Part shown: piece by piece, positions 34,432-42,074 of the stretch
Position numbering within the stretch: position 1 is the first letter of the stretch
Layout of the letters: each line of letters starts with the position of its first letter
NCBI RefSeq assembly: GCF_023614525.1
Contig: NZ_CP097885.1
Location: 1,486,501-1,550,500, forward strand
From: Peptoniphilus genitalis
GTDB taxonomy: Bacteria; Bacillota; Clostridia; Tissierellales; Peptoniphilaceae
DNA length: 64,000 nucleotides
Reading direction: 5' to 3'
Position numbers and translations under genes: made by a program
Notes under the pieces: generated by a model
The model's input: the letters and a program-made list of their open reading frames with translations, nothing else
Told to the model about the DNA's origin: nothing
Databases searched by the model: none

Positions 34432-35421
34432 ATGAAATTTAGAAAGTTGTTTGTTTTACTTATGATGGCCCTTGTCCTTGCGGCTTGTGGCAAGACTGAA
34501 AATAGTGGAAATTCAAAAGTAGAAATTTCTACAGAAACAAGTGGTGGCAAAAAAGTTGGCATAATTCAAATTGCCGACCATATTGCTCTTGAAAGAGCTA
34601 GAAAGGGTTTTGAAGATGAACTTAAAAAGACAAACCCTGATGTAGAAATTATTACAAAGAATGCCAATGGAGACTTAACAGTTGTCCCATCAATTATTAA
34701 GTCCTTCCAAGACAAGAAAGTTGATTTAATTTACGCAATTGCTACACCAGCTGCTCAAGGAGCAAAGAACGGTGAAAAGGAAGTTCCAATTATCTTTAAC
34801 GCAGTTACAGATCCAGCATCTGCAGACCTAGTTAAAAACTTGGAAGAACCTGAAGCAAATATAACAGGAGTTTCTGATTACTTCTCAATGCAAGCTCAAC
34901 TAGAAGAAATGATCAAGATCTTCCCAAATATTAAAAACATTGGAGTTATGTTCTCAACAAATGAAGCCAATTCAAAATTCCAAATCGAAGAACTAAAGAA
35001 GGCTGCAGATGGTTTTGGACTTAACGTTGTGGAAGTTGGAGTAAACAATATTAACGACGTATCAACAGCTATAAAGACAATTGAACCAAAGATAGACATC
35101 TTCATGTCAATCACAGACAACACAGTTTCATCTGCATCAACAATAATTGCAGAGTCACTAAAGGCTGCTAAGATCCCTTCCTTTGCCTCAGAAGAAGGAC
35201 CAGTTGAAAATGGGATTCTTGTAAGTGCAGGAGTTGACTATGTTGACCTTGGCAAGAAGGCAGCAGGCATGGCAAGTGATATCCTTGGCGGCAAGGCTGT
35301 AAAAGATGTTCCAGTTTTATTCTCATCTGACACAAGCAAAGTTGTTAACAAGAAAACTGCTGAAGCTCTTGGCCTAGAAAATGATAAGAACTTAATGGAT
35401 AATGCAAAAGTAGTTGAATAG
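34432..35421 (+). CDS. ABC substrate-binding lipoprotein, TrpX-type (copy 2)
   Basis: A 329-aa lipoprotein paralogous to copy 1: signal peptide MKFRKLFVLLMMALVLAACG (lipobox LAAC), then VGIIQIADHIALERARKGFEDEL, AIATPAAQGAKNG, NAVTDPASADLV, TNEANSKFQIEELKKAADG and ITDNTVSSASTIIAESL. GGAGGTTTTTT precedes the ATG. It is first in the transcript with the permease and ATPase genes, behind T-box leader 2, whose UAC specifier suggests control by tyrosine charging. Family precedent (TrpX) gives aromatic amino acid binding; the exact ligand is inference. Confidence 0.92.
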   Translation: MKFRKLFVLLMMALVLAACGKTENSGNSKVEISTETSGGKKVGIIQIADHIALERARKGFEDELKKTNPDVEIITKNANGDLTVVPSIIKSFQDKKVDLIYAIATPAAQGAKNGEKEVPIIFNAVTDPASADLVKNLEEPEANITGVSDYFSMQAQLEEMIKIFPNIKNIGVMFSTNEANSKFQIEELKKAADGFGLNVVEVGVNNINDVSTAIKTIEPKIDIFMSITDNTVSSASTIIAESLKAAKIPSFASEEGPVENGILVSAGVDYVDLGKKAAGMASDILGGKAVKDVPVLFSSDTSKVVNKKTAEALGLENDKNLMDNAKVVE

Positions 35422-35456
35422 ATGAAAAATAATTAAAACAAATTAGGAGGAAAAAG

Positions 35457-36341
35457 TTGAATTCAGTAATAATGGAATCCATTGTCATGGGACTTATATT
35501 TTCCATATTGACAATAGGAGTTGTAATAACCTTTAAAATTTTAGATTTCCCTGACATGTCAGTGGAAGGGACTTTCCCACTGGGGGCCTTTGCCTTTGCC
35601 AAGATGTTGACACTTGGCATGAATCCTGTGCTTGCTATGGTGGTTTCACTTGCAGCAGGAGGACTTGGAGGCTACATCACATATATTTTATTTAGAAAGT
35701 TTAAGATCCAAGCTATCTTAGCAGGGATCCTAACAATGACATTTTTATATTCAGTGAACCTAAGAATTACTGGTACGCCAAATGTTACTTTTTTCGATTA
35801 CAAAACTATATTTCAACTTTTTGAAAGCCTTCCTAAGATGTTAATTCTTACAATAATAACACTTGTTATAAAATTAATTCTTGATTGGTTTTTAAAAACT
35901 GAGAAGGGCTACCTTCTTTTGGCAACAGGGGACAATGAAACTCTTGTTAAGTCCCTTGGTAAAAATCCAGACAAGTACATTGCAATTGGTCTTGTAATAT
36001 CCAATGCACTTGCAGCACTTGCTGGAGCTTTGATGGCACAGTCCAATGGTTATGCAGACATAACAATGGGACAAGCCATAATCGTATCAGCACTTGCATC
36101 AGTTATAATTGGCGATGCCTTCTTAAAGAATGCAAACTTTTTAAATAGGACAACAAGAGCCATAATTGGTGCAATAATTTACAGGATCATCTATGGAATC
36201 GCCCTTTACCTAGGACTTGCTCCAAGTGATTTAAAGGGAATAACTGCAATCATCGTAGTATTCTTCATAGTTTACAATAATGTTTCTTCAAAGGGACTAT
36301 CTGTTTTAAAAGGAAAGAGGGAAGAAAATGCTAAGAATTAA
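35457..36341 (+). CDS. ABC transporter permease, TrpY-type
   Basis: A 294-aa integral membrane subunit with eight to nine hydrophobic segments, of the branched-chain-type (BPD_transp_2) permease family used with TrpX-type receptors. Markers: SVEGTFPLGAFAFAK in the second segment, GYLLLATGDNETLVKSLGKNPDKYI (coupling region) and IALYLGLAPSDLKGITAIIV. Translation starts at TTG 35457, with AGGAGG seven bases upstream. It overlaps the ATPase gene by 14 bases. Probably serves both binding proteins. Confidence 0.9.
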   Translation: MNSVIMESIVMGLIFSILTIGVVITFKILDFPDMSVEGTFPLGAFAFAKMLTLGMNPVLAMVVSLAAGGLGGYITYILFRKFKIQAILAGILTMTFLYSVNLRITGTPNVTFFDYKTIFQLFESLPKMLILTIITLVIKLILDWFLKTEKGYLLLATGDNETLVKSLGKNPDKYIAIGLVISNALAALAGALMAQSNGYADITMGQAIIVSALASVIIGDAFLKNANFLNRTTRAIIGAIIYRIIYGIALYLGLAPSDLKGITAIIVVFFIVYNNVSSKGLSVLKGKREENAKN

Positions 36342-37140
36342 AAATTTATCAAAAACTTTTTACAAGGGAATGGAAGAAGAAAATCAAATTTTTGATAATT
36401 TCTCCCTTGATATAGAAGAAAATAAGTGTGTTGCAATTTTAGGACCTAATGGTTGTGGCAAGTCTACACTTTTTAATATGATCTCAGGTTCACTTAACCC
36501 TGACTCAGGAGAAATCATCTTAGGAGATGTGGACATTGCAAAATTATCTGAAGACAAGAGGGCAATAGACATCGGAAAGGTAAACCAAGATCCATCAAAG
36601 GGAGTTTGCCAAAGTCTAAATATTTTAGAAAATATGTCTATGGCCTTTAAGAAGGGTCACAAGTTCACCTTCAAGAGGTTAATCGACAAGAACAACAACG
36701 ATAAAATTATTGAAAAGCTAAAGTCTATTGATCTTGGACTTGAAAACAAATTAAAGACTCAAGTAAAGTTTTTATCAGGAGGACAAAGACAATCACTCTC
36801 CTTACTCATGGCAACAGTGAAAAAGCCAAAAATTCTCTTACTTGATGAACACACAGCAGCCCTTGATCCAAAGACTTCTAAAATAATAATGGATAAGACC
36901 AATGACCTTATCAAGAAGGAAAAAATCACAACACTAATGATCACTCACAACTTAAAGAATGCCATTGACTACTCTGACAGAATTATAATGCTCAACAAGG
37001 GCAAGGTTGTCCTAGATATTCTTCCAAGTGAAGTTACGGAAGAAGAACTAAATAGGATCTACAATGAAAAGATTGAAGAAGAAAACAATGTAGAAGTAAC
37101 AAGTGTGACAAGAGTAAAGCAAGTAGAAAAAATTGCATAA
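36328..37140 (+). CDS. ABC transporter ATP-binding protein, TrpZ-type
   Basis: A 270-aa ATPase: Walker A GPNGCGKST, Q-loop KVNQDPSKG, signature LSGGQRQSLSL, Walker B ILLLDEHTAALD, and H-loop MITHNLKNAIDYSDR. The DEH(T/A)AALDP form after Walker B is typical of the TrpXYZ-associated ATPases. The start lies inside the end of the permease gene, so subunits are made in step. A C-terminal tail of about 30 residues rich in Glu and Val follows the core. A strong terminator ends the operon. Confidence 0.93.
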   Translation: MLRIKNLSKTFYKGMEEENQIFDNFSLDIEENKCVAILGPNGCGKSTLFNMISGSLNPDSGEIILGDVDIAKLSEDKRAIDIGKVNQDPSKGVCQSLNILENMSMAFKKGHKFTFKRLIDKNNNDKIIEKLKSIDLGLENKLKTQVKFLSGGQRQSLSLLMATVKKPKILLLDEHTAALDPKTSKIIMDKTNDLIKKEKITTLMITHNLKNAIDYSDRIIMLNKGKVVLDILPSEVTEEELNRIYNEKIEEENNVEVTSVTRVKQVEKIA

Positions 37141-37157
37141 ATTTCATAAATAACATT

Positions 37158-37192
37158 AAAAAGTCCTACTCAAGAAAGAGTAGGACTTTTTG
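37158..37192 (+). terminator. Terminator of the aromatic amino acid transporter operon
   Basis: AAAAGTCCTACTC / GAGTAGGACTTTT perfect stem, AAGAAA loop, T-run. Confidence 0.9.
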
Positions 37193-37266
37193 TTGTACGC
37201 TTCAGCATGAATAAACCACCAGCTATGCTGGTGGTAGAAAAATAAAGCTTTAGCTTAAAGCAAAAA

Positions 37267-37324
37267 ACCTCCCGTGATAAACTATTAATGTTACTGGCAG
37301 TAGCATAAATAGAAAAGGGAGGTA
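37267..37324 (+). promoter_or_regulatory. Structure sequestering the tnpA ribosome binding site
   Basis: ACCTCCC (37268-37274) can pair with GGGAGGT (37317-37323), the only Shine-Dalgarno of tnpA; between them CTATT/AATAG and GTTAC/GTAGC extend the stem. IS200 is known to limit its transposase by such a leader hairpin. Confidence 0.65.
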
Positions 37325-37331
37325 TCCTAAA

Positions 37332-37814
37332 ATGGATAAAAATAGTTTATCACATACATCCTGGAATTGTAAGTATCACGTAGTATTTGCTCCAAAATAT
37401 AGAAGACAAGTAATTTATGGAAGGTTAAAACAAGATATAGGAAAAATATTAAGGGATTTATGTGACAGAAAAGGAATAAATATAATAGAAGCAGAATGCT
37501 GTCCAGACCATATTCATATGTTGTTGGAAATTCCACCGAAATACAGCAAATCTCAAACAATGGGATATTTAAAAGGGAAAAGTAGTCTAATAATATTTGA
37601 TAGGCATGCAAATTTAAAATACAAATATGGGAATAGACACTTTTGGTGTAGAGGATATTACGTAGATACAGCAGGAAAGAATGCGAAAAAGATACAAGAA
37701 TATATAAAAAATCAATTAAAAGAAGATTACATGGCAGATCGAATAAGCATAAAGGAATTTGTAGACCTGTTCACGGGTGAGCAAGTAAACAAAAGCAAAA
37801 ATAAGGTGCTTTAG
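37332..37814 (+). CDS. tnpA: IS200/IS605 transposase TnpA (HUH, Y1)
   Basis: A 160-aa single-strand DNA transposase, apparently full length. The start SLSHTSWNCKYHVVFAPKYRR, the HUH motif in CCPDHIHMLLEIPPKYS and the catalytic Tyr in KKIQEYIKNQLKED are all intact, with FWCRGYYVDTAGKN between. GGGAGG lies before the ATG, inside a predicted sequestering stem. It could mobilise this element in cis and related ones in trans. The C-terminal tail (EQVNKSKNKVL) overlaps the start of the tnpB remnant. Confidence 0.95.
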   Translation: MDKNSLSHTSWNCKYHVVFAPKYRRQVIYGRLKQDIGKILRDLCDRKGINIIEAECCPDHIHMLLEIPPKYSKSQTMGYLKGKSSLIIFDRHANLKYKYGNRHFWCRGYYVDTAGKNAKKIQEYIKNQLKEDYMADRISIKEFVDLFTGEQVNKSKNKVL

Positions 37815-37888
37815 CACCAGCTGTGAAAATTGGTGCACGAGAAAGAAAGTTCAAAGCATGGAATGCTGCCGGTAACAGCCCCTTATAG
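37805..37888 (+). pseudogene. Possible tnpB C-terminal remnant / omega-RNA scaffold
   Basis: The frame from GGT 37805 to TAG 37886-37888 encodes 27 residues ending in REKKF-type sequence RERKFKAWNAAGNSPL. This looks like the C-terminal tail of a TnpB from an IS605-like element, but that recognition is from memory. In complete elements this segment plus the right end encodes the omega-RNA; GGTGC/GCACC and GCCCC/GGGGC hairpins are visible here. The rest of tnpB is absent. Confidence 0.45.
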
Positions 37889-37939
37889 GGGCAAAACAAA
37901 CCACCGGCTTAGCCGGTGGTTATGATTTAATATAAAATT

Positions 37940-38980
37940 TTATTTTAAAGTGAGAGTAAATTCGTCGCCAATTGCTTCTTCTCCAATAGGGATTTCTCTG
38001 TTGCCATAGCTGTGAACTGTCACTCTGTATAATTGGCATCTTAGCGTTTTTATTTCATTTAAAAGTTCATCGGCAGTAACTTTGCTAATGACTGGTGAAA
38101 AGTATAGGTTGGATTTATTTTTCTCTGCTTCACGAGTTTCAAAATATACAAACCTATTTTTAGAATCTCTGGCTTTTATTGAATAAATATATCCATCTTC
38201 GGTGTCAGGATAGGTCAATACAATTTTTTGTGAAGCTGGGCTTGTAGTAAAGCTTTCAATGACAATATTATTAGTATCTGGAATAGTAAAGTCCTTTGCT
38301 ATAAGATTTTTTTTCAATTTCATTTGTGACATATCTATATTTGTTGAGAGACTAATTTTTTTCTTGTTTCCTAAAAACTCATCGAAGAAAAATTCTAAAT
38401 TAACTTTGCCTTCTTTTGGCAATGATTCTTCTAAATCATATTTAAGAGTATAGACATTTACTTTTTCATCTTCAGGTAAAGTATAGGCAGAGCCAGTAGA
38501 ACTAAGAATATTATTTTTCTTGCCATTAACTTTAAGTTCAGTTAAGTTAACTTCTCCAGAGGGTATTTTTTCTGAGTCATTTAGGCTTAAAATAACTGTG
38601 TATAAATTGTTATCTTCAATGATAAATTTATCTAGAATATATTTTTTTCCATTTATTTCAAAAGCTTCGTTTAAATTTACGCTGTACTCATCAACTTCCC
38701 TTGACAATCCCATGGCATCAGATAAAGTAATTTTAAAATTACTTGCTACTTCTTTTGTCTTTGCCAATACATAACCACCAGATGTGTGGTTTGTTATTCC
38801 TAAAATCAATATAAGAGATGCTGCTATTGCTACAATTCTTTTATTAAACTTATTTTTCTTGTTTTTTATTTTTAATGATCTCACAGTTTTTTTGAGTTTT
38901 TCTTTTTCGAAATCATTAAGAGGAATTTCTTCGTATTCAATTTTCATATCGTTTAACTCATCATAAATATTATTTTTCAT
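37940..38980 (-). CDS. Anti-sigma factor-like membrane protein, DUF4179
   Basis: A 346-aa single-pass protein: a charged cytoplasmic N-terminus of about 47 residues, one TM segment (RIVAIAASLILILGITNH), then an extracytoplasmic DUF4179-like region beginning with SGGYVLAKTKEVASNFKITLSDAMG and containing several beta-rich segments. This layout and its 11-base overlap with the ECF sigma gene mark it as the likely anti-sigma factor. The signal sensed is unknown. The IS200-type element ends 20 bases from its 3' end without disrupting it. Confidence 0.8.
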   Translation of the reverse strand: MKNNIYDELNDMKIEYEEIPLNDFEKEKLKKTVRSLKIKNKKNKFNKRIVAIAASLILILGITNHTSGGYVLAKTKEVASNFKITLSDAMGLSREVDEYSVNLNEAFEINGKKYILDKFIIEDNNLYTVILSLNDSEKIPSGEVNLTELKVNGKKNNILSSTGSAYTLPEDEKVNVYTLKYDLEESLPKEGKVNLEFFFDEFLGNKKKISLSTNIDMSQMKLKKNLIAKDFTIPDTNNIVIESFTTSPASQKIVLTYPDTEDGYIYSIKARDSKNRFVYFETREAEKNKSNLYFSPVISKVTADELLNEIKTLRCQLYRVTVHSYGNREIPIGEEAIGDEFTLTLK

Positions 38981-39491
38981 AAAAACTTTTCCTCCATTTT
39001 TTTAAAAAATTTCTTCCTCTGCTAACTTTTTTATAGGCATTTGCTGTGGAAATATTTTGCTTTGATGCTGCCTCTTTATAGGAAAGGCCATGGATAAAAA
39101 TATTTTCAAAAAGTTTTTTATCTTCATCATTTAAAAGTGAAAGAATTTCTTCTATTTCTAGATTTGAATATAAATCTGAATCTACAGTTTTTGAATCTTC
39201 ATCTAGTCTAAGGCTTTCAAATTTAATTTCTTTTCTAAGAATATCTATGGCTCTGTATTTCGCAACAAGGGCACACCAATTTTTAAAAATGGACCTACTT
39301 GGGTCAAAGTATTCTATATTTTGCCATATACTTAAGAGAGCATCATTCATAGCTTCTTCCCAGAGGTTTGGATATTTCCAAAGTGTTTTTGAAATAACAC
39401 CTTTTAATATTTTTCCATATTCTTCAATAAATATATAAAGGGCATCTTCATCTTTCTTTTTTAGCCTTTCTATCAAGTCTTTATTATCCAT
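38970..39491 (-). CDS. ECF-type RNA polymerase sigma factor
   Basis: A 173-aa sigma-70 family protein with region 2 (IFIEEYGKILKGVISKTL... WEEAMNDALLSIWQNIEYFDPSRSIFKNWCALVAKYRAIDILR) and region 4 (LLNDEDKKLFENIFIHGLSYKEAASKQNISTANAYKKVSRGR), lacking regions 1 and 3 as ECF sigmas do. GGAGGAAAT precedes the ATG. Transcribed with the DUF4179 membrane protein, whose start it overlaps. The target genes cannot be identified here. Confidence 0.9.
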   Translation of the reverse strand: MDNKDLIERLKKKDEDALYIFIEEYGKILKGVISKTLWKYPNLWEEAMNDALLSIWQNIEYFDPSRSIFKNWCALVAKYRAIDILRKEIKFESLRLDEDSKTVDSDLYSNLEIEEILSLLNDEDKKLFENIFIHGLSYKEAASKQNISTANAYKKVSRGRNFLKKWRKSFYEK

Positions 39492-39581
39492 ATTTCCTCC
39501 TTCACTTATATATTCGTGATAGAGATAATAATTCTGACAAATTTTTAAAATTAAAATTTATGAAAAATAATTTTGAGCGCA

Positions 39582-39616
39582 AAAAAAACTATCCTGGTCA
39601 TCCAAGATAGTTTTTA
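39582..39616. terminator. Terminator after the ABC-2 permease gene (minus strand)
   Basis: AAACTATCTTGG / CCAGGATAGTTT around ATGA on the minus strand, followed by a T-run; A-rich on the other side, so possibly bidirectional. Confidence 0.8.
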
Positions 39617-39619
39617 AAA

Positions 39620-40450
39620 TTAATATTTAAGTTCTTTATTTGAATAGATAGAGTAAGTTAATACTATCATCAAGATAAATATCACTGCATTTGCTATTAG
39701 GCCAAATAGGTTTAGGTTTGCGCTGACAAAACTATAAGGTCTAAAGGCTTCGTTAGGGAAGTAAGTAACTACCATTCCGAAGACGTCGCCAATAACTTTT
39801 CCTACAATTGTAAGTAGTACAAGAAGGAATACAAAAAGTGCAGATACTGCATCTTGATGTAGGGCTGACTTAGACATTGAAGAGAAGAAGAATCCAATGG
39901 ACATAAAGACAAGGCCAGAGCCAAGTAGTCCAACGAAAACTTTTACAAGTCCTTCAATAATTTCAAAGCTTGTAACTTGTGGAGTGTCGCTTCCAAGAGA
40001 AGAAACTCCAAGCACAAGTCCAAAACTTGCAAGGGCCATTATTATTAAGAATAAAATATAAATTAAAATATTTGCTGTGAACTTTCCAGTTACAATTTCT
40101 GATTTAGAAATTGGGTTTGAATAAATATATTCAATGTTACCTGAAGATTGTTCCTTTGCAAGGGAGTTAGCTCCAAGTTGCATTGCAAATACAAAAATTA
40201 ATATTCCAAGATAGTGGTAAACTAGGGCAAGATAGTCGCCAATGTTTACTATATCCATGCCTTCATAAAAGCCCAAGATATTTTTTGTCGGCTCGTTAAA
40301 ACTTTCTAAAACTGAATTAAAGAGCGAATTCATTTGTGACTCTGCAAGGAAAGGATAAAAGGCAAGCATAAGTCCCAGTAAAATTATTAGGACAATGGCC
40401 CAAGAGATCATCTTTGCAAAGTTTGATTTAAATTCCATATTAAATATCAT
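39620..40450 (-). CDS. ABC-2 type transporter permease
   Basis: A 276-aa protein with six hydrophobic segments of the ABC-2 family. The first segment follows a short amphipathic start (MEFKSNFAKMISWAIVLIILLGLMLAF); QLGANSLAKEQSSGNIEYIYSNPISKSEIVTGKF is the typical cytoplasmic loop and coupling region. AAGGAGGACAAAG precedes the ATG, which overlaps the ATPase gene by 11 bases. Export of a lipid, peptide or polymer is usual for the class; the substrate is unknown. Confidence 0.88.
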   Translation of the reverse strand: MIFNMEFKSNFAKMISWAIVLIILLGLMLAFYPFLAESQMNSLFNSVLESFNEPTKNILGFYEGMDIVNIGDYLALVYHYLGILIFVFAMQLGANSLAKEQSSGNIEYIYSNPISKSEIVTGKFTANILIYILFLIIMALASFGLVLGVSSLGSDTPQVTSFEIIEGLVKVFVGLLGSGLVFMSIGFFFSSMSKSALHQDAVSALFVFLLVLLTIVGKVIGDVFGMVVTYFPNEAFRPYSFVSANLNLFGLIANAVIFILMIVLTYSIYSNKELKY

Positions 40451-41714
40451 CTTTGTCCTCCTTTAGCTTTGTTTCTTCACTTGCATTGAAGATGCCTTCA
40501 TTAGAGGTATCAAATACTATTGTGTCGCCAGAAGTTTTTTCTTCCTTTGGAGGATCAAGAACTTCTCCTTGAGGAGTCTTTGGATTTTCTCCAAGAACTT
40601 TTTCAGAATACTCTTCATCAACGAAGAGGTTTGTCTTTGTGTTGTGGACTGTATCTTTTTCCATTTCATCTTCGCTTATGCCTTCAACACTATTGAAGTT
40701 GTTATCAGCTTGGTCCAGCTTAATAGTAGCTTCACTTACTCCATTAATAGTATCTGCTTCTATTGTAGAAGTTTCTTCTAGCTTGATGTCCTTAGATTCC
40801 ACTGGAGCTTCAGGCTTTCTTCTTGGAAGTTTTGCATTTTCTCCCTTGTAGTAAGCTTCAACCTTGTCGCTTAGCTCAGCATCTTCAAGAATATAATTTT
40901 CTAAACCTTCTTCATAGATAACTTTTGAAAGTTCTGGAAGAGGACCATCGAAGTAAAGGATAGTTTCGTCTTCTTCGTCCTTGATAATTCTTGCCCCAAT
41001 GGAAGTAAAGTAATTTAAATTGCCCCTGTAGGAATCAATTTTTAGGACCTTATCTCCAGCTGCCTTTACATTGTTGTACTCAATGTCTTGAACCTTACCA
41101 TCAGATAGGTAGGCAATACGAGCAGAATATTTTTTTGCCTCTCTTAGTGACTCAGATAGGAGTAAAACTGTTAGGTTTTCTTGCTCATTTAATTTCTTCA
41201 CATGAGAGAAGAGTCTGTCAATGTCCTTGTCATCTAAAAACTTAGAAGGATTGTCTAAGATTAAAAGTCTTGGCTTAATAATTAGGGCGTTAATAATAGC
41301 TAAGAGTTTTCTCTCCCTGTCTCTCAAGTCACAAACCCTTAAGTTTGAATTAAATTCAAAATAATCACAGAGGATGTCAATGTCTTCTGTGTTGGATAGG
41401 TTGTGTGCATTAAGTGTCTTTTTTAATAGTGCGAAGGACTTGATTTTTGAATCGAAGATCATATCTTCTGGCACAAGAGACACGCTTTCTTTTATTTCTT
41501 TTGATTCTTTAAATGAATCCATATCATAAACCTTAATAGATCCACTATTAGGTTTTAAAAATCCCATTATAATTCTTGCAAGAGTAGTCTTTCCAGATTT
41601 TTCAGTTCCAAGTAGGGAGAAGAATTCTCCTTCAAGGATTTCAAGATTTAATTTTTGTAAAACTTTATCTTTACCCTTGCCCTTTGTCAGGTCATTTATG
41701 ACGATGGCACTCAT
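40440..41714 (-). CDS. Degenerate ABC ATPase with long acidic tail
   Basis: A 424-aa ATPase-like partner of the ABC-2 permease. Walker A is intact (GTEKSGKTT, residues 36-44) but the signature LSGGQ is replaced by DLRDRERK (129-136), the catalytic Glu after Walker B is Asn (LILDNP, N155) and the H-loop region reads LLLSESL without His. Residues from about 295 form an acidic, low-complexity extension rich in Glu, Asp, Ser and Thr that is absent from ordinary ABC ATPases. I chose the ATG at 41714, with AGAGGTGAATAGT upstream, because the frame extending to 41831 has no signal. It may bind but hydrolyse ATP poorly. Confidence 0.8.
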   Translation of the reverse strand: MSAIVINDLTKGKGKDKVLQKLNLEILEGEFFSLLGTEKSGKTTLARIIMGFLKPNSGSIKVYDMDSFKESKEIKESVSLVPEDMIFDSKIKSFALLKKTLNAHNLSNTEDIDILCDYFEFNSNLRVCDLRDRERKLLAIINALIIKPRLLILDNPSKFLDDKDIDRLFSHVKKLNEQENLTVLLLSESLREAKKYSARIAYLSDGKVQDIEYNNVKAAGDKVLKIDSYRGNLNYFTSIGARIIKDEEDETILYFDGPLPELSKVIYEEGLENYILEDAELSDKVEAYYKGENAKLPRRKPEAPVESKDIKLEETSTIEADTINGVSEATIKLDQADNNFNSVEGISEDEMEKDTVHNTKTNLFVDEEYSEKVLGENPKTPQGEVLDPPKEEKTSGDTIVFDTSNEGIFNASEETKLKEDKDDI

Positions 41715-41843
41715 ACTATTCACCTCTTTAATAATTAATAAACTCATTATACAATAAAAAATATTTAAATAAAAGATTAGTAAGCCCATCTTAGCTAAAT
41801 AATAGAAAAGATTGAAGCAAAACCATTTCAAATTTTTATATTT

Positions 41844-42005
41844 TATAACTTATTGTATATTCACAAGCTAGTAAAAATTTATGACTTTATAGAAAGCTAG
41901 GACTTCATAGAAAACTATGACTTAGTAGAAATTTGTGGATTAATAAAAATTTACAACTTTACAAAAACTTATGACTTTATAAAAATTTTACAAGTTGAGG
42001 ACTAA
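41844..42005. repeat. AT-rich tandem array, 18-bp unit (about 9 copies), upstream of ychF
   Basis: Reading from 41844 in 18-base steps gives about nine imperfect copies of TATGACTTTATAGAAAAC-like units (41880, 41898, 41916, 41970 being closest). It matches the unit of the array at 5655-5834. It fills most of the 360-base gap between the divergent ABC-2 operon and ychF; otherwise only the ychF promoter is seen there. Confidence 0.75.
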
Positions 42006-42021
42006 GACTAATTAAAATAAA

Positions 42022-42050
42022 ATGACTTAAAAAGTGGCTTGTGATATAAT
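42022..42050 (+). promoter_or_regulatory. Promoter of ychF
   Basis: ATGACT (42022-42027), 17-base spacer ending TGA, TATAAT (42045-42050): an extended -10 promoter 24 bases before the ATG. Confidence 0.65.
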
Positions 42051-42074
42051 TTTACTTTGAATGGAGGTTTTTAA

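Larger units (their letters stand above)
37215..37921 (+). mobile_element. IS200/IS605-family element (tnpA only, tnpB reduced to a tail)
   Basis: About 0.7 kb. Subterminal hairpins mark each end: ACCACCAGC-TAT-GCTGGTGGT (37215-37235) and ACCACCGGC-TTA-GCCGGTGGT (about 37900-37920), as used for single-strand recognition by HUH transposases. Inside are tnpA and, after it, a region that could encode only the last residues of a TnpB. The exact cleavage sites and flanking target tetranucleotide cannot be fixed from one copy. It lies between two convergent terminated units, a harmless site. Confidence 0.85.

Noticed and set aside
37215-37235. Hairpin considered as an extra terminator of the transporter operon
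   Set aside because: It lacks a T-run and matches the hairpin at the other end of the insertion element, so it is a transposon end.
41715-41831. 39-residue hydrophobic N-terminal extension of the ABC-2 ATPase
   Set aside because: No ribosome binding site at the upstream start, while AGAGGTG is well placed before the internal ATG at 41714.
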